From assembly GCF_003696365.1 (NCBI RefSeq), contig NZ_RFFM01000001.1, positions 1,193,852 through 1,257,851 of the forward strand: a stretch of DNA of 64,000 nucleotides. The letters are read 5' to 3'. Position numbers and translations under genes: made by a program. The DNA comes from Stutzerimonas zhaodongensis. GTDB taxonomy: Bacteria > Pseudomonadota > Gammaproteobacteria > Pseudomonadales > Pseudomonadaceae. This document shows, piece after piece, positions 10,102 to 19,899 of this stretch (position 1 is its first letter; every line of letters begins with the position of its first letter). The notes under the pieces are model-generated. The model was not told where the DNA came from. It saw only the letters and a list, made by a program, of their open reading frames with translations, and did no database searches.

Positions 10102-12372
10102 ATGCTGCCTTTTTCCTCCCGCCCGCTCATTGTATTGATCGCAGCCGGTCTGCTTGCCGCTCCCCTGCCCGCCCTTGCGGCCGACCCTGGAATCGAGCCA
10201 AGTGGAACCCAGCAAGACGGCTGGACAATCAATCTCAAGGATGCCGACATCCGCGCATTTGTCGATCAGATCAGCCAGCTGACTGGACAAACTTTCATTG
10301 TCGACCCCCGGGTAAAGGGACAGGTCAGTGTAGTGTCCTCAACCACACTCTCACTCTCAGAGGTGTACCAACTGTTCCTGTCCGTCATGGCAACCCATGG
10401 CTACAGTGTCCTTACCCAAGGTGAAGTCGCGCGTATCGTGCCCAATGCCGAAGCGAAATCCGAGGCGGGTGGCGGGCCAACGGGTGGCGACCTTCTGGAA
10501 ACTCGGGTGATTCAAGTTCAGCACACCAGCGCGACTGAACTGATCCCTTTGATACGTCCTCTGGTTCCACAATATGGGCATCTTGCGGCCGTAAGCTCTG
10601 CCAACGCACTGATCATCAGTGACCGTAGTGCGAACATTGCACGCATCGAGGATCTGGTACGCCAGCTCGATCGAGCCCAAACGGGCGATCACAGTGTCGT
10701 GAACCTGCAATATGGTTGGGCCGTAGACATCGCTGAAGTGTTACGCAATACCCTGGCGCGTGGCGAAGCACGCGATACGGCAGGTGCTCAGATCATCGCC
10801 GACTCACGTACCAATCGATTGATTTTCACCGGTCCGCAGCAAGCTCGTCAGAAGCTTGCCAATCTCGCCAAGACACTGGATACGCCAAGCACCCGCTCGG
10901 CCAATACACGGGTCATTCGGCTACGCCACAACGACGCCAAGTCCTTGGCAGAGACCCTGGGCGACATTTCCGAAGGCCTGGCTACGCCAGCCGATGGTGA
11001 GGCACAGAGTGGCCGACAGCAGAACATCCTGATCCGCGCTGACGAGAGCCTCAACGCTTTGGTGATGCTCGCTGAGCCCGAACTGATTGGCACCCTGGAG
11101 TCAATTGTTCGCCAGCTCGATGTTCCGCGCGCGCAAGTAATGGTTGAGGCAGCAATCGTCGAAGTATCGGGCGATATCACCGACGCGCTTGGCGTGCAGT
11201 GGGCGGTAGACGCTCGCGGCGGAACGGGTGGCGCGGGCGGTGTCAACTTTGGCAACGCGGGTATTTCCATCGGCAGCGTGCTCAACGCTATCAGCGAGAA
11301 CACTATTCCATCCGAGCTACCGGATGGCGCGATCATCGGGGTCGGCACCCGCAGTTTTGGCGCGTTGATCACTGCCCTTTCGGCCAACAGCAAGAGCAAC
11401 CTGCTTTCCACTCCAAGCCTGCTCACACTGGACAATCAGGAGGCGGAGATTCTGGTTGGACAAAACGTTCCGTTTCAAACCGGTAGCTATACGACCGATT
11501 CGTCCGGCGCCGGCAATCCATTCACTACCATCGAGCGGCAGGATATCGGCGTAACGCTGAAAGTAGTGCCGCACATAAATGACGGCGCCACTTTGCGCCT
11601 GGAGATCGAGCAGGAAATTTCCTCGATCGCGCCTTCAGCGAGCCTCTCGGCACAGGCCGTAGACCTGGTCACCAACAAGCGCTCTATCAAAAGTACGATC
11701 CTCGCCGAGGATGGCCAGGTGATCGTATTGGGCGGGCTTATTCAGGACGACGTTACTCGCACCGACTCCAAAGTGCCGTTGCTCGGGGACATTCCCGTGC
11801 TCGGCGCGCTGTTCCGCTCCACACGGGAAAGCCATGTAAAACGCAACCTGATGGTCTTCCTCCGGCCGACAGTCATTCGAGACCGCGCTGGTCTGGCAGC
11901 GCTGTCTGGCAAGAAATATAGCGATATCCGAGTTATCGAAACCGAGTCCGATAGCCCGAGTATTCTGCCTGCAACGCCAGAACGCTTGTTCGATGGCCAG
12001 GGCCAGCCGGCACCCGCCATTGACCTTCGTTCCAACGAACCGGCTCAGCGCCGGGAAGTACCAAGCGCTCCGGCAACGCAACGGGCGCCGCAGACATTCA
12101 CCCCAAGTACGCAGCCTGTTGAGCAAGCACCGGCGCGTTCGGGCTGGGCTGTGCAAGTCGCCAGCTTTCAGAACCGGGCCAGCGCCACAGCGCTTCAGCA
12201 GAAATTGGGGGATGAAGGCTTCGACGCCTATCTGAGAGTGACAGGCAGTACGCATCGGGTCTTCGTTGGCCCCGTTGGCGCCAGACAAGAAGCCAATCGC
12301 TTACGCGAGCAATTGTCCCAGGAGCAACGTCTGGACGGTTTCGTCGTGAACTTCGATGGTGCGGGCGGCTAG
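10102..12372 (+). CDS. gspD: Type II secretion secretin GspD with an added C-terminal SPOR domain
   Basis: A 756-residue outer-membrane secretin. A signal peptide (residues 1-27, ending ALAA) is followed by the N0 domain (about 35-115), the repeated N1-N3 domains (about 125-350) and the secretin core (about 360-605, with VPLLGDIPVLGALFRST and NLMVFLRPTVIRD). After a Pro/Gln-rich linker, residues 681-751 form a SPOR domain (WAVQVASFQNRASATALQQK and RVFVGPVGARQEANRLREQL). GspD proteins normally end soon after the secretin core or in an S domain; the SPOR module is unusual. It resembles the SPOR of the DedD-like protein 4 kb away (37 identities in 71 ungapped positions by my count). Three bases separate it from gspC. 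Confidence 0.94.
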   Translation: MLPFSSRPLIVLIAAGLLAAPLPALAADPGIEPSGTQQDGWTINLKDADIRAFVDQISQLTGQTFIVDPRVKGQVSVVSSTTLSLSEVYQLFLSVMATHGYSVLTQGEVARIVPNAEAKSEAGGGPTGGDLLETRVIQVQHTSATELIPLIRPLVPQYGHLAAVSSANALIISDRSANIARIEDLVRQLDRAQTGDHSVVNLQYGWAVDIAEVLRNTLARGEARDTAGAQIIADSRTNRLIFTGPQQARQKLANLAKTLDTPSTRSANTRVIRLRHNDAKSLAETLGDISEGLATPADGEAQSGRQQNILIRADESLNALVMLAEPELIGTLESIVRQLDVPRAQVMVEAAIVEVSGDITDALGVQWAVDARGGTGGAGGVNFGNAGISIGSVLNAISENTIPSELPDGAIIGVGTRSFGALITALSANSKSNLLSTPSLLTLDNQEAEILVGQNVPFQTGSYTTDSSGAGNPFTTIERQDIGVTLKVVPHINDGATLRLEIEQEISSIAPSASLSAQAVDLVTNKRSIKSTILAEDGQVIVLGGLIQDDVTRTDSKVPLLGDIPVLGALFRSTRESHVKRNLMVFLRPTVIRDRAGLAALSGKKYSDIRVIETESDSPSILPATPERLFDGQGQPAPAIDLRSNEPAQRREVPSAPATQRAPQTFTPSTQPVEQAPARSGWAVQVASFQNRASATALQQKLGDEGFDAYLRVTGSTHRVFVGPVGARQEANRLREQLSQEQRLDGFVVNFDGAGG

Positions 12373-12406
12373 GCCCGCCGAGCCGCCTGTTCTCTTCACA
12401 GGAAAT

Positions 12407-12423
12407 GGAGAGCTGAGCTCTCC
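12407..12423 (+). terminator. Weak hairpin downstream of gspD
   Basis: The palindrome GGAGAGCTGAGCTCTCC begins 35 bp after the gspD stop. There is no T-tract, so an intrinsic terminator function is uncertain. Confidence 0.3.
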
Positions 12424-12571
12424 TGTATCGCCTGATTACCATGGCTGCGAGGGTTCTATGGTTCTCTCCATCCCTGGTGAATAAATAACATCAGGTCTGG
12501 TTCGATTCAGCAGCCATTATTGATTGCGGCCTTAGAAATCCGATGCGTCGGATATTCAGCGCCCGTAAGCA

Positions 12572-12603
12572 ACAATGCCCGTATCTAACGATACAGGCAT
12601 TGT
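12572..12603. terminator. Hairpin between convergent gspD and metZ
   Basis: ACAATGCC-C-GTATC pairs with GATAC-A-GGCATTGT (13 pairs and one mismatch) around a TAAC loop, between two convergent genes. Neither side has a good T-run, so it may be a bidirectional or Rho-assisted termination or mRNA-end structure. Confidence 0.45.
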
Positions 12604-12648
12604 GTCTGTCAGCTTCAGGCGGCGGCTGGATTTATAAGCTGAACAACC

Positions 12649-13860
12649 TCACAACACAGCCAACCCTCGAGCAAGATCGGCTTTGAGGTCCTCTACATCT
12701 TCTAGACCGACCGCTACGCGAACCAGGCTATCCTGGATTCCAGCGGTTGCACGGTCTTCCGGCGAAAGCCGACCGTGCGTAGTCGATCCAGGATGAGTAA
12801 TGGTGGTCTTGCTGTCGCCTAGATTGGCCGTTATGGAAATCAAGCGAGTGGCATCGATGAAGCGCCACGCGGCCTCTTTTCCGCCCGCCACTTCGAAACT
12901 CAACACTGCACCGAACCCTTTCTGCTGACGTTTTGCCAATTCATGCTGTGGATGGCTGGTCAGACCGGCGTAATAGACTTTCTCCACGCCTGACTGCTGC
13001 TCAAGCCAATCAGCCAATATTTGCGCACTGGCGCAATGTGCCTGCATACGTAGCCGCAAGGTCTCCAAACCCTTGAGAAATACCCAGGCGTTGAACGGGC
13101 TCAACGTAGGGCCCGCGGTGCGGAGAAAGCCCACAACCTCCTTCATTTGCTCGGATCTACCGGCAACTACACCGCCCAAACAGCGCCCTTGACCGTCGAT
13201 GTATTTGGTCGCCGAATGAATGACGATGTCGGCTCCAAGTGCAAGCGGCTGCTGCAATGCCGGTGTGCAGAAACAATTGTCCACCGCCAGCATGGCGCCC
13301 TTCGCATGGCACAGATCAGCCAATGCAGCGATATCAACCAGCTCCGCCAATGGGTTCGACGGAGACTCGACGAAAACCAGCTTGGTATTGGCCTTGAACG
13401 CTGGCTCCCATACGCTCACCTCCGTGAGCGGAACGTAATCAACCTCGAGGCCGAAGCGCTTCAAGTACTTTTCAAACAATGAAACGGTTGCGCCAAAAAC
13501 GCTGCGTGACACCAGCACATGGTCACCTGCACTGCACAGGCTCATCACCATCGCCAAAATGGCGGCCATCCCTGAGGCAGTCGCGACAGCCTGCTCAGCA
13601 CCTTCCATTGCAGCAATGCGCTCTTCGAAAGCACGCACGGTGGGGTTGGTATACCGCGAATACACGTTGCCCGGCACTTCGCCGGCAAACCGTGCTGCGG
13701 CGTCAGCTGCACTGCGGAAGACGTAGCTGGAGGTAAAGAACAGCGGCTCCCCATGCTCACCTTCGGGCGAGCGATGCTGGCCGGCACGAACAGCCAGCGT
13801 ATCCATGCCTACGCCAGACAAATCACTATCCAGCCGCCCAGCGTCCCAGTCAGTTGTCAT
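12649..13860 (-). CDS. metZ: O-succinylhomoserine sulfhydrylase
   Basis: A PLP enzyme of the Cys/Met metabolism family that makes homocysteine from O-succinylhomoserine and sulfide. It has 403 residues, the length I recall for Pseudomonas MetZ. Visible family features are YSRYTNPTVRAFEERIAAME near residue 65, SGMAAILA, the VDNCFCTPALQQPLALGADI block and the PLP-lysine motif HSATKYIDGQGRCLGG. The ATG at 13860 starts MTTDWDAGRLDSDLSGV; a longer reading from 13932 would overlap purF and is not used. It lies 43 bp downstream of purF, as in other pseudomonads. Confidence 0.95.
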   Translation of the reverse strand: MTTDWDAGRLDSDLSGVGMDTLAVRAGQHRSPEGEHGEPLFFTSSYVFRSAADAAARFAGEVPGNVYSRYTNPTVRAFEERIAAMEGAEQAVATASGMAAILAMVMSLCSAGDHVLVSRSVFGATVSLFEKYLKRFGLEVDYVPLTEVSVWEPAFKANTKLVFVESPSNPLAELVDIAALADLCHAKGAMLAVDNCFCTPALQQPLALGADIVIHSATKYIDGQGRCLGGVVAGRSEQMKEVVGFLRTAGPTLSPFNAWVFLKGLETLRLRMQAHCASAQILADWLEQQSGVEKVYYAGLTSHPQHELAKRQQKGFGAVLSFEVAGGKEAAWRFIDATRLISITANLGDSKTTITHPGSTTHGRLSPEDRATAGIQDSLVRVAVGLEDVEDLKADLARGLAVL

Positions 13861-13903
13861 AATCACTCCACCGTGAGGCGAGACGGCCACGCCGCCCGGT
13901 TGA

Positions 13904-15409
13904 TCAGTTGTTGTACAGATCGATGATTGCACTACCCGCCACGCCTTTGGTTTTGCTCAGGTCGTTGCGCGCTTGCTCGATCTTGTGCAGATAAACATCA
14001 TCGATATCGCCCGTCACGTATTTACCATCAAATACGGCGCAGTCGAAACTCTCTATCTTGACCTTGCCGCCGCCGACCGCTTCGATCAGGTCGGGCAGAT
14101 CCTGATAGACCAGCCAGTCGGCGCCGATCAGCTCGGCCACCTGCTCGGTGCTGCGATTGTGGGCGATGAGTTCGTGTGCGCTTGGCATGTCGATGCCGTA
14201 CACGTTCGGGTAGCGAACCGCAGGTGCTGCGGAGCAGAAGTACACATTCTTCGCACCAGCTTCACGTGCCATTTGGATGATCTGCTTGCAGGTCGTGCCG
14301 CGAACGATGGAATCGTCGACCAGCATGACGTTCTTGCCCCGGAACTCCAGATCAATGGCATTGAGCTTCTGCCGCACCGATTTTTTGCGGGCAGCCTGCC
14401 CTGGCATGATGAATGTCCGCCCGATGTAGCGGTTCTTGACGAAGCCTTCCCGAAACTTCACACCCAGACGGTTTGCCAGCTCCAGCGCAGCTGTGCGACT
14501 CGTGTCAGGAATGGGAATGACCACGTCAATGTCATGATCTGGCCGCTCACGAAGAATCTTGTCAGCAAGCTTCTCACCCATACGCAAGCGAGCCTTGTAG
14601 ACCGAAACGCCATCCATCAAGGAGTCCGACCGCGCCAGGTAGACGTGCTCGAAGATGCAAGGTGCATAGTGGGGATTCTGGGCACACTGACGAGTGTGCA
14701 GCTTGCCGTCCGCTGTAATGTAGACCGCCTCACCAGGCGCCAGATCTCGGATCAGCGAGAAGCCCAGAACGTCCAGGGCGACGCTCTCGGAGGCGATCAT
14801 GTACTCCACACCTTGATCGGTATGCCGTTGTCCGAACACGATCGGACGGATCGCATGAGGATCCCGAAATCCGACGATTCCATAGCCAGTCACCATCGCA
14901 ACCACCGCATAGCCGCCTACGCAGCGCTCGTGGACCTTGGTTACTGCAGCAAAGACGTCCTCCTCGGTCGGCTGCAGCTTGCCCCTGACGGCCAGCTCGT
15001 GGGCGAACACATTGAGGAGCACCTCAGAATCGGAATTGGTGTTCACATGACGCAGGTCCGACTCGTAGATCTCCTTGGTCAGCTGATCGACATTGGTAAG
15101 GTTGCCGTTGTGTGCCAGCGTAATGCCATAGGGCGAATTCACGTAGAACGGCTGCGCCTCGGCGGAGCTCGAACTGCCTGCGGTGGGGTAGCGAACATGG
15201 CCGATGCCCATATTGCCAACCAAGCGCTGCATGTGACGTTGCTGGAAGACGTCCCGAACCAGCCCGTTGTCCTTGCGCAGGAACAGCTTACCGCTATCAC
15301 TGGTCACGATTCCGGCTGCGTCCTGCCCACGGTGTTGCAATACGGTGAGCGCGTCATACAACGCCTGATTGACGTTCGACTTACCGACAATGCCGACAAT
15401 GCCACACAT
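13904..15409 (-). CDS. purF: Amidophosphoribosyltransferase
   Basis: The first committed enzyme of purine synthesis (PRPP + glutamine to phosphoribosylamine). It has 501 residues. The N-terminal nucleophile Cys2 (MCGIVGIVG) is exposed after Met removal and belongs to a class II glutaminase domain (1-230, with [14 protein letters not shown]). The phosphoribosyltransferase domain carries the PRPP motif [19 protein letters not shown] near residue 365. It lies 84 bp from cvpA, matching the widespread cvpA-purF linkage. Confidence 0.97.
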   Translation of the reverse strand: MCGIVGIVGKSNVNQALYDALTVLQHRGQDAAGIVTSDSGKLFLRKDNGLVRDVFQQRHMQRLVGNMGIGHVRYPTAGSSSSAEAQPFYVNSPYGITLAHNGNLTNVDQLTKEIYESDLRHVNTNSDSEVLLNVFAHELAVRGKLQPTEEDVFAAVTKVHERCVGGYAVVAMVTGYGIVGFRDPHAIRPIVFGQRHTDQGVEYMIASESVALDVLGFSLIRDLAPGEAVYITADGKLHTRQCAQNPHYAPCIFEHVYLARSDSLMDGVSVYKARLRMGEKLADKILRERPDHDIDVVIPIPDTSRTAALELANRLGVKFREGFVKNRYIGRTFIMPGQAARKKSVRQKLNAIDLEFRGKNVMLVDDSIVRGTTCKQIIQMAREAGAKNVYFCSAAPAVRYPNVYGIDMPSAHELIAHNRSTEQVAELIGADWLVYQDLPDLIEAVGGGKVKIESFDCAVFDGKYVTGDIDDVYLHKIEQARNDLSKTKGVAGSAIIDLYNN

Positions 15410-15493
15410 GCAAGGAACCTCTCAGTTGTTACAGGCTGATCCGGAGACTACGCAGACTGTCGCCTGACATCCCCGTTTTAGAGTTTGCTCGCC

Positions 15494-16006
15494 TCAGCTT
15501 GATGTGCCGAGCGAGCCGACCACCCACTGGTTTCCGAACCCGAGAATCAGATTCTTCGACCAATCGGCAACCAACAGAAAATGCGGAAGCAATGCGGACT
15601 CTCGCCACCAGGGGTCCTGCTGAACTGGAGCCAGACTGAGCAAGCCAACCAGGACCACAATCAACAGCCCGCCACGAGCCGCACCAAATACCATCCCTAG
15701 AAAGCGATCAGTGCCGGAAAGGCCGGTCACCCGAACCAACTCCCCGATGAGGAAGTTGATCAACGCCCCGACCAGCAAGGTCACGACGAAAAGAATCACG
15801 CATGCCGCGATGACTTGAAAGGAAGGTGTGCTGATGAATTCAGCTAGATAATGAGACAGAGCGCCGCCAAACATCCATGCGACGACGCCCGCGACGATCC
15901 ACGTCAGCAGAGAAAGTGCTTCTTTGACGAAGCCGCGTCTCAAGCTGATCAGGCTGGAAATGACTACAACGGCGATAAACGCCCAATCGACCCAAGTGAA
16001 CGTCAC
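15494..16006 (-). CDS. cvpA: CvpA family inner-membrane protein
   Basis: A 170-residue protein with four or five hydrophobic helices. It begins MTFTWVDWAFIAVVVISSLI and has the family motif SLRRGFVKEALSLLTWI. CvpA proteins are linked to purF and to colicin V production or envelope stress resistance; the molecular activity is unclear. It lies between dedD and purF on the same strand. Confidence 0.93.
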   Translation of the reverse strand: MTFTWVDWAFIAVVVISSLISLRRGFVKEALSLLTWIVAGVVAWMFGGALSHYLAEFISTPSFQVIAACVILFVVTLLVGALINFLIGELVRVTGLSGTDRFLGMVFGAARGGLLIVVLVGLLSLAPVQQDPWWRESALLPHFLLVADWSKNLILGFGNQWVVGSLGTSS

Positions 16007-16126
16007 AGGGTGTCCTGCAGATGAGAAAGGCGGCGCATTTTAGCAGAGCGCCTGCCACGGAGTAAGCACTGCGAGCGTACTCCAGCCGGAAGTCGATTAT
16101 CTGGTCTTGCCTGGCAACTCGGCTGA

Positions 16127-16753
16127 TCAGCTTCCCTCGGGCTTGAAGCGTACGACGAAACCGTTCAGTTTTTGCTGGCGCTGTAGCTGATCCCGCAGGC
16201 GATTGGCTTCCGCACGTTCCACCAAAGGTCCGACGAACACGCGATTCATGCCGTCCGCAGTGCGAATATAGGCGTTATATCCCTGTGAGCGCAGCGTCTG
16301 CTGCAACTTGTCAGCGTTCTCGCGACTGGACAGGCTAGCCAATTGGACTGACCAGCTAACAGGAAGATTCGATGCATCCAATCTCGGCTCCGACGGTGCC
16401 GGCGGAGCAGCTACAGGGGCTTGCTTGGTCGTCGGCTCAGTCGAAGGAAGCGGCTCGACCACCGCCGGCGCCGGTTCAATCGGCGCAGCAGGCGCATCAG
16501 CTTCGGTAGCAGGCCCCTCCTCGACGATTTCGAACTCCTCAGGAAAAGGCTCTGCCTCTGGCTCAGGCACAGCTACGGGCTCAGTCTCGATTACGGGCGC
16601 AGCAGGCGTCGCAGGCATAGGTGGTGCGTCTACAGCAACTTGCTGACCGGCATCCTCACGATTGAAAAGCATAGGAACAAATATTACCGCCAGGGCAACA
16701 AGTACTAGCGCGCCAACGATACGCTGCAACAATCCCCTATCCACCAAAACCAT
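16127..16753 (-). CDS. dedD: DedD-like SPOR-domain protein
   Basis: A 208-residue bitopic inner-membrane protein that probably binds denuded septal peptidoglycan during division. It has a TM helix at about residues 7-27 (IVGALVLVALAVIFVPMLF), a long Pro/Glu/Ala-rich periplasmic linker (45-125) and a C-terminal SPOR domain (SWSVQLASLSSRENADKLQQ and NRVFVGPLVERAEANRLRDQ). The ATG at 16753 lies inside the end of folC (17-bp overlap), so translation is probably coupled; an in-frame GTG at 16762 is a less likely start. Its SPOR domain is notably similar to the one on GspD. Confidence 0.88.
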   Translation of the reverse strand: MVLVDRGLLQRIVGALVLVALAVIFVPMLFNREDAGQQVAVDAPPMPATPAAPVIETEPVAVPEPEAEPFPEEFEIVEEGPATEADAPAAPIEPAPAVVEPLPSTEPTTKQAPVAAPPAPSEPRLDASNLPVSWSVQLASLSSRENADKLQQTLRSQGYNAYIRTADGMNRVFVGPLVERAEANRLRDQLQRQQKLNGFVVRFKPEGS

Positions 16754-18041
16754 CCCCTCCACTCTTTGCTTGCCGATCCAACCAGGCCAGCGCTTCGGCT
16801 ACACAATAGAAAGATCCGAAAACCAGTATCTCATCCATCTCAGAAGCCAGATTGCACTGCTCCTCGAGCGCCTGAGCTATGTTGGGGTAGATAGTGACCG
16901 GCGCACGCCGATCTATCAATGCTGATCTCAATTCGTCTGCGTTGCGTGATCGAGCAGTAGCCAGCGGTGCGACCGCCCAGCCGTCGATGATGGGCACCAG
17001 TTCGTCTATTACGCCCGACAAATCCTTGTCAGCCAGCAAACCGAACACCGCCAATCGGCGACCTGATTTAGGCCGTACGTCAAGATGACGAGCGAGGTAA
17101 GCGGCGGCGTGTGGGTTATGCCCGACGTCGAGCAGTACGGAGAGATTCCGCTCACGCCAGCGGATGGAGTACCGATCCAGGCGCCCTGTAATCCGGGTGC
17201 TCCTCAGTGCATCGATGAGCAGTTCCGGTTGCCACAAGGGTTCGAGTAAGGCGAAGGCCTGCAGCGCTACAGCCGCGTTTTCCAAGGGTAAAGAGAGCAT
17301 GGGAAGGTTTCGTAGGTCGAGCAGGCTGCCCGACCTATCCTTACCAGACCACTGCCAGCATGCATCCCCTCTAACCAAGTCGAAATCCCGCCCACGGACC
17401 AACAGCGGCACAGCGGACTGAGCTGCTTTCTCCAGCATCGTTTCTGGCGGATCGCAGTCGCCGCAGACAGCGGGCTGGCCGGAGCGAAATATTCCGGCTT
17501 TTTCAAGCGCAACACTTTCGCGGGTCGATCCCAGCCACTCGGCGTGATCCAGGCCGATGTTGGTGACCACCGCAACATCCGCATCAACGAGGTTGACGGC
17601 GTCGAGACGACCACCCAGGCCGACCTCCAACACAACCGCATCGAGACCTTCACGCTCGAAAAGCCATAGGGCAGCAAGGGTGCCCATTTCGAAATAGGTC
17701 AGCGAAACAGAGGCGCGTGCGGACTCAACAGCCTCAAAGGCCTCACACAGCGCCTCGTCAGTCGCATCCACTCCGTTCAGCCGAACACGCTCGTTGTAGC
17801 GCAACAGATGCGGTGAGCTATAGACGCCCACTTTTTTTCCCTGACCTATTAGCATCTGGGCGATGAAGGCGCAGGTTGAGCCCTTTCCATTGGTACCGGT
17901 GACAGTTACGACCTGACGAGCCGGACGCGTCAGGCCAAGCCTGGACGCCACTTCACGACAGCGATCCAGGCCCATATCAATCGCGACGGGATGCAGATGC
18001 TCGAGGTAACCGAGCCAATCCTGCAGATTCCGTCGGCTCAT
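16737..18041 (-). CDS. folC: Bifunctional folylpolyglutamate synthase / dihydrofolate synthase
   Basis: A 434-residue Mur-ligase-family ATPase that adds glutamate to dihydropteroate and to folates. The P-loop is [20 protein letters not shown] (about residues 44-63). The ligase-family block [20 protein letters not shown] follows near 160-180, and the C-terminal domain contains [17 protein letters not shown]. Its ATG overlaps the accD stop by 4 bases, giving the common accD-folC-dedD-cvpA order. Confidence 0.96.
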   Translation of the reverse strand: MSRRNLQDWLGYLEHLHPVAIDMGLDRCREVASRLGLTRPARQVVTVTGTNGKGSTCAFIAQMLIGQGKKVGVYSSPHLLRYNERVRLNGVDATDEALCEAFEAVESARASVSLTYFEMGTLAALWLFEREGLDAVVLEVGLGGRLDAVNLVDADVAVVTNIGLDHAEWLGSTRESVALEKAGIFRSGQPAVCGDCDPPETMLEKAAQSAVPLLVRGRDFDLVRGDACWQWSGKDRSGSLLDLRNLPMLSLPLENAAVALQAFALLEPLWQPELLIDALRSTRITGRLDRYSIRWRERNLSVLLDVGHNPHAAAYLARHLDVRPKSGRRLAVFGLLADKDLSGVIDELVPIIDGWAVAPLATARSRNADELRSALIDRRAPVTIYPNIAQALEEQCNLASEMDEILVFGSFYCVAEALAWLDRQAKSGGDGFGG

Positions 18042-18931
18042 GCGTCAGCCGTCACCAGAGCAGGTTCTGCAGGAGTAGGCATTTGCTGCAGCTGAGCCAG
18101 TAGTCGTGACAGACGAGACCGCAGCTCGGATCGTGGGACGATAAGATCGATCGCGCCGTGATCAAGCAGGAACTCGCTGCGCTGGAAACCTTCAGGCAGC
18201 TTTTCTCGAACGGTTTGCTCGATCACACGTGGTCCTGCGAAGCCGATCAGGGCCTTGGGCTCAGCGACGATGACATCACCAAGCATCGCAAGACTTGCCG
18301 ATACCCCGCCGTAAACAGGATCAGTCAGCACGGATATGAACGGCAGCCCTTCTTCACGCATACGCGCCAAGACTGCAGAAGTCTTGGCCATTTGCATTAG
18401 CGATATCAGGGCTTCTTGCATCCGGGCACCACCGGAAGCCGCGAAACATACCAAGGGACACCGCTGCTCCAGTGCAGCATTGGCTGCGCGAACGAAGCGC
18501 TCGCCAACGATGGCCCCCATTGACCCCCCCATGAACGAAAACTCGAATGCACAGGCTACAACTGGCATATGCATGAGGGTTCCACTCATTGCAATCAGTG
18601 CATCCTTCTCTCCTGTCTGCTTTTGCGCAGCGGAAAGGCGGTCTTTGTACTTCTTGCTATCGCGAAACTTCAGACGATCAACAGGCTCAAGATCGGCACC
18701 TATTTCCTCGCGTCCCTCCTTGTCGAGGAAGATGTCCAGGCGAGTGCGCGCATCGATACGCATGTGATGCTGACATTTCGGGCAGACATCCAGCGTCTTC
18801 TCCAGCTCTGGCCGATAAAGCACCGCCTCACAAGAAGGACATTTGTGCCACAAGCCTTCTGGTACTGAGCTTTTCTGCGTTTCCGAACGCATGATCGAAG
18901 GGATCAGCTTGTCTACCAGCCAGTTGCTCAT
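18038..18931 (-). CDS. accD: Acetyl-CoA carboxylase carboxyltransferase subunit beta
   Basis: The carboxyltransferase beta subunit of malonyl-CoA synthesis, 297 residues from the ATG at 18931 ([17 protein letters not shown]). An N-terminal zinc ribbon has two CxxC pairs (CPSC and CPKC). The crotonase-like core includes [37 protein letters not shown] and [16 protein letters not shown]. It has GGAG 9 bases upstream. It starts the accD-folC-dedD-cvpA-purF-metZ run; the 222 bp separating it from trpF may hold its own promoter. Confidence 0.97.
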   Translation of the reverse strand: MSNWLVDKLIPSIMRSETQKSSVPEGLWHKCPSCEAVLYRPELEKTLDVCPKCQHHMRIDARTRLDIFLDKEGREEIGADLEPVDRLKFRDSKKYKDRLSAAQKQTGEKDALIAMSGTLMHMPVVACAFEFSFMGGSMGAIVGERFVRAANAALEQRCPLVCFAASGGARMQEALISLMQMAKTSAVLARMREEGLPFISVLTDPVYGGVSASLAMLGDVIVAEPKALIGFAGPRVIEQTVREKLPEGFQRSEFLLDHGAIDLIVPRSELRSRLSRLLAQLQQMPTPAEPALVTADA

Positions 18932-19153
18932 GCTTTTATTCTCCACAGCTTGTCAGTCCGGCGCGTTGCGATTGCACGCACCGGCAAAATTCATCGTTGC
19001 GACCAGCTTCTTGTTGTCTCGCTGGGCCGCGTAGGCGATACGCCCGGTTGGAGCGCTGTCGCTGAAACCTGATCGGCTGCTTATACAACAGCAGATCATT
19101 GGTGTGCCGCCAATCCAGCGAATGGTAACTGGACGGCAACGCTCATGGGTTCG

Positions 19154-19777
19154 TCACATTGCCGCTCGTACTAACTGGACGAATTTCCTTACGTTATCGG
19201 CGTCCTTGATGCCCTTGCTCAATTCCACCCCTCCACTTACATCAACAGCGTATGGCTGTACTTGAGCCAGGGCCTGCTGAATATTCTGGCAAGTCAGCCC
19301 GCCGGCAAGGATCAATGGTTTTGACAAATCCGAAGGAATCAACGACCAGTCGAAGACCTCGCCGGTCCCGCCTGGAGTACCAGCCACATATGTGTCGAGC
19401 AGAAGTGCACTGGCCCCTGAATAGCGGTCAGCCAGCAGCCTGATGTCCTCACCCGGCTTGACCCTGAGCGCCTTGAACCAGGGGCGATGGAAACCTTCGC
19501 AATCCGCAGGCGTTTCGTCACCGTGAAACTGCAATACGTCCAACGGGACTGCATCAAGCGTTTCGAAGAGTTCACAGCGCGATGCGTTTACGAAAAGCCC
19601 GACGGTAGTGATAAAGGGCGGCAGTGCCGAAATGATTGCGCGCGCCTGGGCGATGCTTACCGCTCGAGGACTTTTGGGATAGAACACCAGACCGATCGCA
19701 TCCGCGCCGGCTTCAGCCGCTACAAGCGCATCCTCTACGCGGGTGATTCCACATATCTTGCTACGAACGATAGGCAA
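19154..19777 (-). CDS. trpF: Phosphoribosylanthranilate isomerase
   Basis: A TIM-barrel enzyme of tryptophan synthesis, 207 residues when started at the TTG at 19777 ([20 protein letters not shown]). The catalytic Cys of [28 protein letters not shown] and the C-terminal [16 protein letters not shown] phosphate-binding section are all visible. The longer reading to 19879 adds a low-similarity extension and is not preferred. Upstream of the TTG there is only a weak AGGT, so the start is less sure than the identity. It follows truA at 122 bp. Confidence 0.93.
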   Translation of the reverse strand: MPIVRSKICGITRVEDALVAAEAGADAIGLVFYPKSPRAVSIAQARAIISALPPFITTVGLFVNASRCELFETLDAVPLDVLQFHGDETPADCEGFHRPWFKALRVKPGEDIRLLADRYSGASALLLDTYVAGTPGGTGEVFDWSLIPSDLSKPLILAGGLTCQNIQQALAQVQPYAVDVSGGVELSKGIKDADNVRKFVQLVRAAM

Positions 19778-19899
19778 GGGGCTGGTACCTGAGATAGAGG
19801 ATTCCGGATGGTAACAAAAGCATCGCAAGCTGCAACCCGCATCATCGTATGAGCCCAATGCTGGACTCGTAAGCACCATGAGCGCGGCAGCGCGATTGA

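Noticed and set aside
13973-15439. Very long plus-strand open frame (about 488 codons) opposite purF
   Set aside because: It is fully antisense to an unmistakable purF; high-GC codon use keeps the opposite frame open. No SD or known family.
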